A stretch of DNA of 64,000 nucleotides, from positions 3,547,501 through 3,611,500 of the forward strand of contig NZ_CP007509.1 in the NCBI RefSeq assembly GCF_000661915.1, written 5' to 3'. Of this stretch, positions 29,109 through 38,355 are shown piece after piece (position 1 is the stretch's first letter; each line of letters begins with the position of its first letter). The position numbers were made by a program, and so were the translations under genes. Below the pieces are notes generated by a model. It saw nothing but the letters and a program-made list of their open reading frames with translations. It was not told the DNA's origin and did no database searches. This DNA is from Stutzerimonas decontaminans. Lineage in GTDB: Bacteria; Pseudomonadota; Gammaproteobacteria; Pseudomonadales; Pseudomonadaceae.

Positions 29109-31916
29109 GTGGGTCGGCTCCGGATTGCCATCGCTGTCATCTTCGGCCTGCTGCTGATCAACCTGATCCCGCTGTCGGTCCAGGCTGCCATTGCCCAGTC
29201 GTCGCCCTCCCCTGCCCTGACTGCCGAAGCTGATTCAGTACCGCAGAACTGGCGAATCCTCATCGACCAGTCCGGCGCGCTCACTCTCGACGAAGTGCTG
29301 TCTCAGCGAGCGCTGTTCCAGCGACTCGAGAAGCTCTCTTACAGCGCCCCGGCCAGTAATCGCGCCGTCTGGCTACAGGTCAGTCTTCCCTCCTTGACCA
29401 AGCCCAAGTGGCTCTGGCTGTTCGCGCCCCGTGTGCAGTATCTGGATTTTTACCTGCTACGTGACGGGCAGCTGGAACAACACACCGCCACCGGCGAACT
29501 GCGCCCGCTCAGCGCCAGACCACTGCCCAATCGAGCCTACCTGTTCAGCCTGCCGAATGACGGGCAGCCACGGGAAGCCTACATCCGCATGCAATCCAGC
29601 CACCCGGTGATGACCTGGTTCAAGACCATCGACGACAGCGGGCTGGTCAGTCAGACCAAACCGGCCTATCTGTTTGGCGCCCTGTTCGGCGCGCTGGCCT
29701 TGTTGATGGTGTACAACCTGCTGCGCTTCGCCTACACGCTCAGTTCCACGCATATCTGGCTGAGCCTGCTGCATGGTGCGCTGCTGGTCTGCGCCATAGC
29801 CAATCTCGGGGTGTTGGCGGTCTGGCTGCCGGGACTCACCTACAGTCAACCGCTGATCGCTGATCTGGCTGCGCTGATGGCCAGTACGACACTGCTCGGC
29901 TACACGCTGGGCTTCTTTCATCACCGTGGCCGTACCTGGATCACTTGGCTGCTGGGCATTGAGCTGAATCTGCTCCTAGCCCTGGCCGGCAGCATCCTGC
30001 TCAGCCAATGGCCCTGGTACAGCTGGCTGATCTATTCGATGAGCCTGGTCGCTTCGTTCAGCACGCTGTTCGTTGCGCTCTACCATTGGCGCCAGGGATA
30101 CCAGCCGGCACGGCTGGTTGTCGCCGGGCTGACGCTGTTCAACAGTGGCATGGTGTTTTTCATGCCGATGCTGCTCGGCTTCGACCAGCTCGATCCTGGC
30201 TGGCTGACCGGTGGGCTGTTCAGTCTGGCGACCCTTGGCGGCCTGCTGCTCAGCTTCGCACTGCTCGAGCGGCAACGTCAGCTGCAGACCGACAGCCGCA
30301 CCCAGTACACCGCCGAAGCAGTTACCAGCGCCGAACTGAAAACCAAGGCTGACTTTCTGTCGAAGATCAGCCACGAACTTCGCACCCCGATGAATGGCGT
30401 ACTGGGCATGAGCGAGCTGCTGTTGGGGACTTCGCTTTCAGCGAAACAGCGCGACTACGTGCAAACGATCCACAGCTCCGGCAATGAGCTGCTCAATTTA
30501 ATCAACGAGATTCTCGATATTTCCAAGCTGGAGTCTGGCCAGATTGAGCTTGATGACGTGCAGTTCGACTTCAACGCGTTGATTGAGGATTGCCTGAGCA
30601 TCTTCCGCGCCAAGGCGGAACAGCAAAAGGTCGAGCTGATCAGTTTCATCCAGCCGCAGCTGCCGCAAGTGGTAGCCGGCGATCCAACGCGCTTGCGCCA
30701 GACCTTGCTGAACCTGCTGGAAAATGCCTTCAAGCAGACTGACGAAGGCGAAGTGTTGCTGATCGCAGCGGTAGATGGCCCGCAGGACAAGCCCCGACTG
30801 CGCATTACCGTGCAAGACAGCGGGCGGCCGCTCGAGTCATACGAGCGCGATGCGCTGCTCAACGCAGCGGTGGACAGCCACGACTTTCTAGCCGCCACGC
30901 GTCATGGCGGGCGCCTCGGGCTGATCATTGCCCGCCAACTGGTACAGCTGATGGATGGCGATTTTGGCATCCAGACCGGCACGACTCAGGGCAACACGCT
31001 ATGGATCAGCCTGCCGCTGGCCAGCGAAGGTCTGGCGCAGAACAATGCCGACCTCGACGGACCATTACAGGGCACACGTCTGCTGATCGTCGATGACAAT
31101 GACACCTGCCGCAAGGTACTGGTCCAGCAGTGCAGCGCCTGGGGCCTGGAAGTCAGTGCCGTCGCATCCGGCAAGGAGGCGCTAGCCCTGCTACGCACCA
31201 AAGCCCATCTTCGGGAATACTTCGACGTGGTGCTGCTCGATCAGGACATGCCGGGTATGACGGGCATGCAGCTGGCGAGCAAGATCAAGGAAGACTCCAG
31301 CCTCAACCATGACATTCTACTGATCATGCTCACCGGCATGGGCAGCGCCCCGAGCAAGATCATCGCACGCAATGCTGGCATCAAGCGCATTCTGGCCAAG
31401 CCGGTCGCCGGCTATACGCTGAAGACCACTCTCGCCGATGAACTGGCGCAGCGCCAGCAGGGCAGCCAGCTACGCCAGACGGCGGCCGCTCAGCCGCTGA
31501 CTCCGCTGGAGGTTCCCAGCGACTTCCGCATCTTAGTCGCCGAAGACAACAGCATCTCGACCAAGGTCATCCGCGGCATGCTGAACAAGCTCAACCTGCA
31601 GCCGGATACCGCCTGCAACGGCGAGGAGGCGCTGGAGGCGATCAAGACCCAGCCGTATGACCTGGTCCTGATGGATTGTGAAATGCCCGTGCTCGACGGC
31701 TTTCAGGCGACCCATCAGCTGCGCGAATGGGAAGCACGCAACGGACGCCCGCGCACGCCGGTGGTTGCCCTGACAGCACATATCCTCAGCGAACACCGCG
31801 AGCGCGCGCGCGAGGCCGGCATGGATGGTCACATGGCCAAGCCGGTGGAACTCTCGCACCTGCGCGAGCTGATCGATCACTGGGTTCGGGTCAAACAGGC
31901 CGAAAGCGTCGATTGA
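29109..31916 (+). CDS. retS: RetS-like hybrid sensor kinase with 7TMR-DISM sensory domain and two receivers
   Basis: This 935-residue inner-membrane protein has a signal/TM segment (about 6-27), a periplasmic 7TMR-DISMED2 domain (about 45-175) and seven transmembrane helices (about 185-385). The histidine kinase domain has His422 in SHELRTP, and two receivers carry Asp711 (DQDMPGM) and Asp856 (DCEMPVLDG). RetS of P. aeruginosa binds GacS and restrains the switch to biofilm; there I recall the sites as His424, Asp713 and Asp858, a constant offset of two, which supports the GTG start and the orthology. The ATPase G1 box reads DSGRP instead of DxGxG, a weakened site. Confidence 0.88.
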   Translation: MGRLRIAIAVIFGLLLINLIPLSVQAAIAQSSPSPALTAEADSVPQNWRILIDQSGALTLDEVLSQRALFQRLEKLSYSAPASNRAVWLQVSLPSLTKPKWLWLFAPRVQYLDFYLLRDGQLEQHTATGELRPLSARPLPNRAYLFSLPNDGQPREAYIRMQSSHPVMTWFKTIDDSGLVSQTKPAYLFGALFGALALLMVYNLLRFAYTLSSTHIWLSLLHGALLVCAIANLGVLAVWLPGLTYSQPLIADLAALMASTTLLGYTLGFFHHRGRTWITWLLGIELNLLLALAGSILLSQWPWYSWLIYSMSLVASFSTLFVALYHWRQGYQPARLVVAGLTLFNSGMVFFMPMLLGFDQLDPGWLTGGLFSLATLGGLLLSFALLERQRQLQTDSRTQYTAEAVTSAELKTKADFLSKISHELRTPMNGVLGMSELLLGTSLSAKQRDYVQTIHSSGNELLNLINEILDISKLESGQIELDDVQFDFNALIEDCLSIFRAKAEQQKVELISFIQPQLPQVVAGDPTRLRQTLLNLLENAFKQTDEGEVLLIAAVDGPQDKPRLRITVQDSGRPLESYERDALLNAAVDSHDFLAATRHGGRLGLIIARQLVQLMDGDFGIQTGTTQGNTLWISLPLASEGLAQNNADLDGPLQGTRLLIVDDNDTCRKVLVQQCSAWGLEVSAVASGKEALALLRTKAHLREYFDVVLLDQDMPGMTGMQLASKIKEDSSLNHDILLIMLTGMGSAPSKIIARNAGIKRILAKPVAGYTLKTTLADELAQRQQGSQLRQTAAAQPLTPLEVPSDFRILVAEDNSISTKVIRGMLNKLNLQPDTACNGEEALEAIKTQPYDLVLMDCEMPVLDGFQATHQLREWEARNGRPRTPVVALTAHILSEHRERAREAGMDGHMAKPVELSHLRELIDHWVRVKQAESVD

Positions 31917-31929
31917 GCGCCCCGCTCCC

Positions 31930-33180
31930 TCAGCCAGCCAGCCGCTTCACATCGCTAATCAACAGTCCGCTTTGCGGTTTTGCCGGCATGCGCGTCAGAT
32001 CGATGCGCAGATCCTGCGCTGGCACCGCGTACTCCATCTCCCGAGTCAGGGTGCGCAGCGCAACCTTCAGCAGTTCAATCGCCAGCCGTTCGCCTGGACA
32101 GCGATGACCCTCGGCCGGATCACCGCCGCCCTGGGTCACGAAGCTGAAGGCGTTGTCCTGCCAATCCACGAATCGTTCGGGCTGAAAGGCATCGGGCTCG
32201 CTCCAGCGGCTCGCCTCTCTGTTGGTCCCCCACAGATCGAGCATCACGCGCGTGCCCGCCGGGAAGTGGTAACCCTGCCACTCGAATCCTTCGCGCACCC
32301 GTGCGGCGGTAAACGGGAAGAATGCATGCAGGCGCCTTACTTCCTGCGCGAAGGGCTCGAGCATGGCATCGTCACTGCGCAGCCGCTCGCGCCACTGCGG
32401 GTGTGCCAACAATTCCAGCGCCCCGTAGATGATGAAATAGGAGACCGCCACGGTCGGGCGCAGCAGGTTGAGCAACTCGACTGCCGCCACCCGACTGTCG
32501 AGGCGAGAGCCATCTAGGTTGCGATGATGAGCGACGACCATGAGCGCCGTCGTCGGCGCGGCTTGCAGCTCACCCGAACGCGCCTGTTTGATTAGCTGTT
32601 GCAACCAGATTTCCGCTTCGCGCCGAGCCTTGCGCGCCGCCCAGTGCCGCGCGCCGATGCCGCCCGCGCCGTCGATCATGGCCACCAGCTGGTCTCGCCG
32701 CTCGGGCAATTCCGCGGATGGCAGTGGCACACCAGCCCAACGGCAGACGCTGTCGGTGAAGATGGACTGGACCTCGCTCATCAACTCGATATCGCTGCGC
32801 GCCTGCCACTCATCGATGGCGCGACACCAGCCTTGCTCGGTCAAGCGCACGACCTCATCAACGGCAGCGGAGTCCAGCAGCTGCATGAACATGCGCTTGC
32901 GCTGCCGATGCGCCTCGCCGTCCAGCCCCTGAACGCCACCCTCGCCGATCAATGTCTTTTTCAACATTCGCGGCATCGCCTTGTCCCGCTGCAGGTAGCG
33001 CTCGTCATAGAACAGCCGCGCTGCCTCTTGGCCACTCAGGCAGATGGTGTTCTGCATTAACAGTCGCGTCTGGAACAGGTTGCTATGCAAGCGCTGACAG
33101 CGGTCGCGGATGAATGGATAGCCTTCGCCAAGCAGTGCCAGGGAGCTTTCCAGATGCTCGTCACGGGGGATGTCGGTCAT
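31930..33180 (-). CDS. CYP152-family cytochrome P450, fatty acid peroxygenase type
   Basis: This 416-residue P450 belongs to the H2O2-using CYP152 group (relatives of BS-beta, SP-alpha and OleT). Cys361 in GHRCPGE is the heme ligand, with a GGGDPAEGHR lead-in. Arg241-Pro242 (LLRPTVAVSY) in the I helix binds the fatty acid carboxylate in place of the usual acid-alcohol pair, and Gln84 in GGVQGLDG aligns with Gln85 of the hydroxylase BS-beta rather than His85 of the decarboxylase OleT. I chose the ATG at 33180 because AGGAG lies seven bases upstream and the length matches BS-beta. It is convergent with retS. Substrate preference is inferred. Confidence 0.85.
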   Translation of the reverse strand: MTDIPRDEHLESSLALLGEGYPFIRDRCQRLHSNLFQTRLLMQNTICLSGQEAARLFYDERYLQRDKAMPRMLKKTLIGEGGVQGLDGEAHRQRKRMFMQLLDSAAVDEVVRLTEQGWCRAIDEWQARSDIELMSEVQSIFTDSVCRWAGVPLPSAELPERRDQLVAMIDGAGGIGARHWAARKARREAEIWLQQLIKQARSGELQAAPTTALMVVAHHRNLDGSRLDSRVAAVELLNLLRPTVAVSYFIIYGALELLAHPQWRERLRSDDAMLEPFAQEVRRLHAFFPFTAARVREGFEWQGYHFPAGTRVMLDLWGTNREASRWSEPDAFQPERFVDWQDNAFSFVTQGGGDPAEGHRCPGERLAIELLKVALRTLTREMEYAVPAQDLRIDLTRMPAKPQSGLLISDVKRLAG

Positions 33181-33403
33181 TGGCATACTCCTGTCAGCTA
33201 GGTCTGCAATCGACAGCGCATAGCTGGGAGCGTTGCCGAGGAACGCCCCGAGAGCCGGAAAACTGAACAAATACGGCCGGTTGCTGCCGATTATCTGGAC
33301 GAGTCGCAACAGGTGGAGACTATCGACCTGACGACGACTCAGGGACGACCGGTGCGCGCTGACAGCGAGCGTGGCCGCCCCGCAGACTCCAAGGAGCCAC
33401 GCA

Positions 33404-34351
33404 ATGATGAAGAGGAGCGATGTCGCCTGGACCCTGATCGGGGTCTCGGCCGTGCTGCTGTCCGGCTATCTGCTATACCACGAAGTTCGCAACATCTCGC
33501 TTGCCGAACTCACAGACAGTTTGCACGCGATTGGTGCCGGCGGCTGGCTGCTGGCTGCGATATCGACCCTCGGCGCCTACGTCGCGCTGGCCTGGTACGA
33601 CCGCATCGCCATGGCACATCTGGGCAAGAAGATATCCTGGTGGTTCATCACCCTCTGCTCGTTCACCACCTACGCCTTGGCCCACAACATAGGTGCGTCG
33701 GTTTTTTCCGGAGCCCTGGTGCGCTACCGCGCCTACCGCAGCAAGGGACTTACGCCACAGGAAATCGGCATCCTCATCGTCTTCTGCTCATTGACGTTCA
33801 CCCTGGGCACCCTGTTCGCCGGTGGCGTCGTTCTGATCCTCAAGCCACAGCTGCTGGAGCGCATAGCGCACGGCGCCGGCTGGGTTTCGATCGCCATTGG
33901 TACCGGCCTGCTTGTATTGATCGCGCTCTATGTTTTCGGTGCCTGGCGTCAGCTGCCTGCCTGGCGCCTGGGCAAATGGCACATCGAATATCCGCGACTA
34001 CCGATCGTAGCCCGCCAGCTGCTGGCCGGACCACTGGAGCTGCTCTGCGCGGCGGCAATCATCTACTTCGCACTGCCTGCGGAGAACAACCCGGGTTACC
34101 TGACAATCCTCGGCGTATTTCTCGCTTCGTTCTCCCTGGCGCTGCTGTCCCACGCGCCTGGAGGGCTCGGCGTACTGGAACTGACTTTTCTCGCCGCGCT
34201 CCCCGAGCTGCCTAAGGTCGATGTGCTGGCGGCGCTTATCGTCTTTCGCGGGTTCTACTTGTTGCTGCCATTCGCCCTCGCCATGCTGATCGTTCTGGCG
34301 TTCGAGCATGGCCAGTGGCGCATGCGGCGGAGCGACTCGGAGTGCCGCTGA
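33404..34351 (+). CDS. UPF0104/LPG-synthase-TM-like membrane protein
   Basis: This 315-residue protein has about eight hydrophobic helices and motifs of the lysylphosphatidylglycerol synthase transmembrane family (YALAHNIGASVFSGALVRYR, LSHAPGGLGVLELTFL). It has no C-terminal aminoacyl-transferase domain, so it is not a complete MprF. The ATG at 33404 is seven bases after AAGGAG. It diverges from the P450 gene with about 220 bases between. Its role, possibly lipid or isoprenoid-lipid flipping, is speculative. Confidence 0.8.
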   Translation: MMKRSDVAWTLIGVSAVLLSGYLLYHEVRNISLAELTDSLHAIGAGGWLLAAISTLGAYVALAWYDRIAMAHLGKKISWWFITLCSFTTYALAHNIGASVFSGALVRYRAYRSKGLTPQEIGILIVFCSLTFTLGTLFAGGVVLILKPQLLERIAHGAGWVSIAIGTGLLVLIALYVFGAWRQLPAWRLGKWHIEYPRLPIVARQLLAGPLELLCAAAIIYFALPAENNPGYLTILGVFLASFSLALLSHAPGGLGVLELTFLAALPELPKVDVLAALIVFRGFYLLLPFALAMLIVLAFEHGQWRMRRSDSECR

Positions 34352-34465
34352 AGCAGCATCTATCGCACTGCATAAAGGCGCTGACTACGCAGACCGACGA
34401 AGATGGTCTGGCGAACAGGCGCCACACAGGCGATCATGCAGCCCTCTTTCGACTAACTCGATGTC

Positions 34466-35194
34466 ATGACCGATACCACCCAGACCCACGCCGAACATAA
34501 ACCGCGTCCACTGATCGACCTGGCCGTCAGTATCGTGCTCCCCTCGCTAATCCTGATGAAGCTCAGTGGTGAAGAACGCCTGGGTGCCGACGGCGCTCTG
34601 CTGCTCGCCCTCGCCTTCCCGCTGGGCTGGGGGCTATGGGAGCGGGTCAAGTACCGCAAGTTCAACTGGATCGCCCTGCTTGGTTTGATCAGCGTCTTGC
34701 TGACCGGCGGCATAGGCCTGCTGCAGCTGGATACCCAGTGGCTGGCAATCAAGGAAGCTGCCGTGCCGGGCATCATCGGCATCGCCGTGCTGGCGTCGAC
34801 GCGCACCCGCTACCCGCTGATTCGCACCCTGCTGTACAACCCCAAGGTGCTCAACGTCGACAAGATTCACCAGCAACTCGAGCACAACGGTCAGGTCGAG
34901 CACTTCGAGACACGCCTGCTGCGTGCGACCTACCTGCTCAGCGGCACCTTCTTTTTTTCGTCATTCATGAATTACGTGCTGGCCAAATGGATCGTCAACA
35001 GCCCGGCCGGCAGTGAAGCATTCAACGCCGAACTGGGCCGCATGACACTGCTCAGCTACCCGATGATCGCAATCCCCAGCATGCTGATGATGATGGCGAT
35101 CTTCTACTATCTCTGGCGCACCATCCACGGCCTGACTGGCTTGCGGCTGGAAGACATCATGGCGGGGGCACAGGAGCAAGGCGGCAGCAAGTGA
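34466..35194 (+). CDS. VC0807-family membrane protein
   Basis: This 242-residue protein has about five to six hydrophobic segments (IDLAVSIVLPSLILMKL, ALLLALAFPLGWGLWERV, WIALLGLISVLLTGGIGLL, YPMIAIPSMLMMMAIFYYLW). I recognise it as the VC0807 type, a conserved family of unknown function; KEAAVPGIIGIAVLAST is typical. It starts 114 bases after the UPF0104 gene and ends at a two-way terminator that it shares with a small convergent gene. Confidence 0.8.
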   Translation: MTDTTQTHAEHKPRPLIDLAVSIVLPSLILMKLSGEERLGADGALLLALAFPLGWGLWERVKYRKFNWIALLGLISVLLTGGIGLLQLDTQWLAIKEAAVPGIIGIAVLASTRTRYPLIRTLLYNPKVLNVDKIHQQLEHNGQVEHFETRLLRATYLLSGTFFFSSFMNYVLAKWIVNSPAGSEAFNAELGRMTLLSYPMIAIPSMLMMMAIFYYLWRTIHGLTGLRLEDIMAGAQEQGGSK

Positions 35195-35202
35195 CCGCGC
35201 AT

Positions 35203-35237
35203 GAAAAAGGGCTGCACGGCGCGCGCCGAACAGCCCT
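35203..35237 (-). terminator. Terminator shared by the 28-residue peptide gene and the VC0807 gene
   Basis: Stem AGGGCTG/CAGCCCT with an inner CGGCG/CGCCG pair. On the minus strand it is followed by five T, and on the plus strand by TAAAG, so it acts best for the small minus-strand gene. Confidence 0.75.
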
Positions 35238-35254
35238 AAAGCAACCCTGTTCCG

Positions 35255-35341
35255 TCAGAACAGCAGCTTGAAGATCCCGATCACCACGATCAGGCCGATG
35301 ATGAAGATGATTCCCGCGGTCCCGCCAATGAATTTCAGCAT
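35255..35341 (-). CDS. 28-residue single-helix membrane peptide
   Basis: The product starts MLKFIGGTAGII and ends IGIFKLLF. It is almost entirely one hydrophobic helix framed by lysines at positions 3 and 25. Support for a real gene: GGGAGAG about nine bases before the ATG, a terminator 18 bases after the stop, and isolation between two other genes. A longer in-frame reading to 35443 exists but has no such ribosome site. Similar tiny membrane proteins are known in Pseudomonas, but I cannot name a function. Confidence 0.6.
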   Translation of the reverse strand: MLKFIGGTAGIIFIIGLIVVIGIFKLLF

Positions 35342-35455
35342 GCTGCTCTCTCCCGTTTTTCCAAGTCTGTAATTTTGTGACAGCCCCGGCCCGAGGGCGT
35401 TCGTAAAATCCGACCTGCAAACGTCAAGATAGGCAACGAGCAACGGGCGAACGCC

Positions 35456-36355
35456 TCAGCCAGCGGCCAGCAGCATCCACAAGGGCAAGCTGACGGCTGC
35501 CGTCACGGTGGAGAGGAATACGGTCGAGCTGACCGCGCGGGTGTCATCGGAATGTTTCACGAAGGCCAGCACATTGACTCCGCTGGGGCAGGCGGCAAGC
35601 AGCACCAGCACATTGCGAGCATCCTGATTCAGCCCCGGCAGCAACCCGCTCAACCACCAGACCAGCGCAGGAAACAGCACCAGCTTGGTCAGTGTCAGCA
35701 CCAGCACCGAGCCGCTTGGCCGCAACCGGTAACGCGACAGGCTGATACCCAGCACCATCAGCGCACAGGGCAGCGCCGCTTGCGCCAGCCATCCGGCCAC
35801 CCGCCACAGCGGCTCGGGCAACGCCAGACCGGATAGATTCAGCAACGCCCCAAGCACCAGGCCGATGATCAGTGGATTCGCCAGATTCTTCAGCAAGGCG
35901 GGAACGCTAACCTTGTCGCCATCGCCCAGCGCGGCATAAAAGCTCTGCAAGGAGAACAGCACCAGGCTGTGGAAGACCAGGATGGCAAACACGTAGACCA
36001 GGCTTTCTGCGCCGAGCAGTGTCGTCACCAGCGGAATACCGACCAGCACATTATTCGAGTAGGCGGCCGTAAGACCCAACGGAGTCGCCCGTCCCGCCCG
36101 GTGATGAGCTACGAGGTTGACGAGGAGGAACACCAACAGAACAGGCAGGAAATACGCCAGCAGCAGCATCGGCGACATGCCGTCGTTCAGCTCGGCACGG
36201 GCAATGCCGGTAAACAACACGGCCGGCATGAACAGTTTGAAAGTGACACTGGCCAGCCCGGCGGCGCCTTCGTTGCTCAACCATTGCCGCCAGCCGAACA
36301 GATAGCCGAGCGTAATCAGACCGAAGATCGGCAGGATTGCCAACACCACCACCAT
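35456..36355 (-). CDS. AEC (auxin efflux carrier) family transporter
   Basis: This 299-residue membrane protein has about ten helices and the AEC family features: LITLGYLFGWRQWLS near the N-terminus, YSNNVLVGIPLVTTLLG, NPLIIGLVLGALLNLSG, and AACPSGVNVLAFVKH near the C-terminus. Members move small organic acids or other metabolites. The substrate cannot be read from sequence and auxin should not be assumed. The gene stands alone: 114 bases separate it from the small peptide gene and 113 from the rfbD-like gene. Confidence 0.88.
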   Translation of the reverse strand: MVVVLAILPIFGLITLGYLFGWRQWLSNEGAAGLASVTFKLFMPAVLFTGIARAELNDGMSPMLLLAYFLPVLLVFLLVNLVAHHRAGRATPLGLTAAYSNNVLVGIPLVTTLLGAESLVYVFAILVFHSLVLFSLQSFYAALGDGDKVSVPALLKNLANPLIIGLVLGALLNLSGLALPEPLWRVAGWLAQAALPCALMVLGISLSRYRLRPSGSVLVLTLTKLVLFPALVWWLSGLLPGLNQDARNVLVLLAACPSGVNVLAFVKHSDDTRAVSSTVFLSTVTAAVSLPLWMLLAAG

Positions 36356-36468
36356 GCTGCGCTTCCTCGCGAGAGCCGAACGTCAGGCCGCGACGAGGCG
36401 CGGGGGCGCAAGGATACACCGGTGACCGGGAAAATCGCACGGCGGCCGGGCGACCGCCTCACATCGCA

Positions 36469-37389
36469 TCAGGCGCGAAAGCTTCTTTCGCGAGCCACGG
36501 AGCGCTGCTCCTGCTGTTGCAGGGTCGCAATGACATCGGCCAGGTCGTCCTGCCAGGCGTGGAGTTTCAGGCCGAAGGTCGACTCGAAGCGACTGCAATC
36601 GAGCACCGACCAGGCCGGGCGACGAGCAGGCGTCGGATATTGCGCAGTTGCGATCGGCGATACCGTCGGCTGCCGCCCAAGCAGCCCGGCTCCCTCGCCC
36701 TGGCGGAAAATCTCGACGGCAAAGTCATACCACGAGCAGGCCGGCGCGCCGCTGTAGTGGTACACGCCCCAGGTGAGTTCAGCACCCGCGGCATGCCGCC
36801 GGGCCAGCTCCAGAAGCACCGCAGCGATTGTGCCAGCCTGGGTCGGGCAGCCGATCTGATCGCTCACCACACCAAGCGCGTCGCGCTGCCGTGCGAGGCG
36901 CAGCATGGTCTTGACGAAATTGTGCCCGTGCACGCCGTATACCCAACTGGTCCGCAGGATCAGATGGGCTGGCAGGCACGCCAGGATCGCCTCCTCCCCG
37001 GCCAGCTTACTCGCGCCATAAACGCCAGTCGGACCGGTTTCATCGCTCTCTGTATACGGGTGATTGGCCTCACCCGAAAATACGTAATCGGTGGAAATGT
37101 GAAACAACGGAATCCCAGCATGGTCGGCCGCCTCGGCGAGGTTGCGCGCACCGTCCCGGTTTACCGCATAGGCCTGCTCGCTATGGGATTCAGCATTGTC
37201 CACGTGGGTATAGGCCGCCGCATTGATAATCAGCCCAGGACGTTGACGCATCGCGGCTGTGACCTGTTCCGGCTTGGCAATATCCAGCTGCGCCCGCGCC
37301 GGGGCCAGCACTTCCAAGCCGAAACCTGCCGCTCGCTCAACAAGCTCTCGCCCCACTTGGCCACCAGCACCGCAAACGAGGATTCGCAT
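36469..37389 (-). CDS. rfbD: RfbD-like dTDP-4-dehydrorhamnose reductase / sugar-nucleotide reductase
   Basis: This 306-residue short-chain dehydrogenase-type enzyme has GAGGQVG at residues 7-13 for NAD(P)H, the STDYVFSG segment and the catalytic YGASK. These fit RfbD, which makes dTDP-L-rhamnose. It stands alone without rfbA, rfbB or rfbC, so it may be a second, orphan copy or act on another sugar nucleotide. I chose the ATG at 37389 because it directly precedes the Rossmann strand, although the ribosome site (GAGG, 11 bases away) is weak. Confidence 0.78.
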   Translation of the reverse strand: MRILVCGAGGQVGRELVERAAGFGLEVLAPARAQLDIAKPEQVTAAMRQRPGLIINAAAYTHVDNAESHSEQAYAVNRDGARNLAEAADHAGIPLFHISTDYVFSGEANHPYTESDETGPTGVYGASKLAGEEAILACLPAHLILRTSWVYGVHGHNFVKTMLRLARQRDALGVVSDQIGCPTQAGTIAAVLLELARRHAAGAELTWGVYHYSGAPACSWYDFAVEIFRQGEGAGLLGRQPTVSPIATAQYPTPARRPAWSVLDCSRFESTFGLKLHAWQDDLADVIATLQQQEQRSVARERSFRA

Positions 37390-37618
37390 TCTTTGTCGCC
37401 TCATCGATGACGCCAGCGCCAGGCACGGACGTCGGAAATCAGTTCTGCCCACGACGCCACGCGCACAGTCGCGGTGCCGCCAAGATGCCATCGAAACCGG
37501 AAGGACCGCGTCGTTACGCCGTAGCAAACAGCGGAGCAGAGCCTTCCCGTACGTGATGGATGTGGTTTCCAGCCTCGTTGAGGCCAGACGAAAGGCACTT
37601 TGTTCCCCGACCGCGCAC

Positions 37619-37647
37619 AAAAAATTTCTCGCGCCGCCTGGAGGCGC
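37619..37647 (-). terminator. Possible terminator after sfsA
   Basis: Just after the sfsA stop on the minus strand, GCGCC and GGCGC arms (37643-37647 and 37631-37635) form a short hairpin followed by GAGAAATTTTTT. The stem is short. The rest of the spacer down to 37390 shows nothing recognisable. Confidence 0.45.
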
Positions 37648-38355
37648 TCAGAGCAACACCGGCAGCCGACCTGCAATGCGCAGCTCGAAGGGCGACAGCT
37701 CCACGCCGTAAGCCAACACTTCTACGCCGGCCGTCACCGCCTCTCGCAGCGCGGCGGCATATACCGGGTCGATTTCCTCCGCAGGTCGAACCGCTTCGAC
37801 GCCGCTGAGATTCACGCAGTACAGCTGCACGGCGCGCACCCCAGCACGCGCCAGCGCCGCCAGCTCACGCAGGTGCCTGGCACCGCGCGCGGTTACCGCA
37901 TCGGGAAACGCGGCAACCGCCGTATCGACGAAGCCGAGGGTGACGCTCTTGACCTCGACGAAGGCAGCGGTCCCGGCGTAATCGAGACGAAAATCCACCC
38001 GGCTGTTCTCGACGCCATAGGCCACCTCACGCTTGAGCGCTGTAAATCCCGCCAGTTCGGCAATCTGCCCGTTCAGCAGCGCCTCCTCGACCAGCGGATT
38101 GGCGCGTGCCGTATTCACGCATGCCAACCGTCCCTGCGGCGTCTCGACCAGCTCCCAGGTGCCCGGCAGCTTGCGCCGCGGATCGTTGCTGCGCTGAAAC
38201 CACACCCGCGCACCTTCCCCCATGCAGTTGAGCATCGACCCGGTATTGGGGCAGTGAATGCACAACGCCTCACCCTCGTCGGTGATGATATCGGCGAGAA
38301 AGCGCTTGTAACGCCTGACCAGTCGGCCCTGCTCCAGCGGTTGAGCGAAGCGCAT
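37648..38355 (-). CDS. sfsA: SfsA, sugar fermentation stimulation protein homolog
   Basis: This 235-residue protein has an N-terminal OB-like part ([25 protein letters not shown]) and a nuclease-like C-terminal part with DFRLDY and the EVKSVTL motif, typical of SfsA. The cellular role is unsettled; nucleic-acid binding is reported for the family. Its ATG overlaps the aminotransferase stop (TGATG), so the two form an operon. Confidence 0.92.
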   Translation of the reverse strand: MRFAQPLEQGRLVRRYKRFLADIITDEGEALCIHCPNTGSMLNCMGEGARVWFQRSNDPRRKLPGTWELVETPQGRLACVNTARANPLVEEALLNGQIAELAGFTALKREVAYGVENSRVDFRLDYAGTAAFVEVKSVTLGFVDTAVAAFPDAVTARGARHLRELAALARAGVRAVQLYCVNLSGVEAVRPAEEIDPVYAAALREAVTAGVEVLAYGVELSPFELRIAGRLPVLL

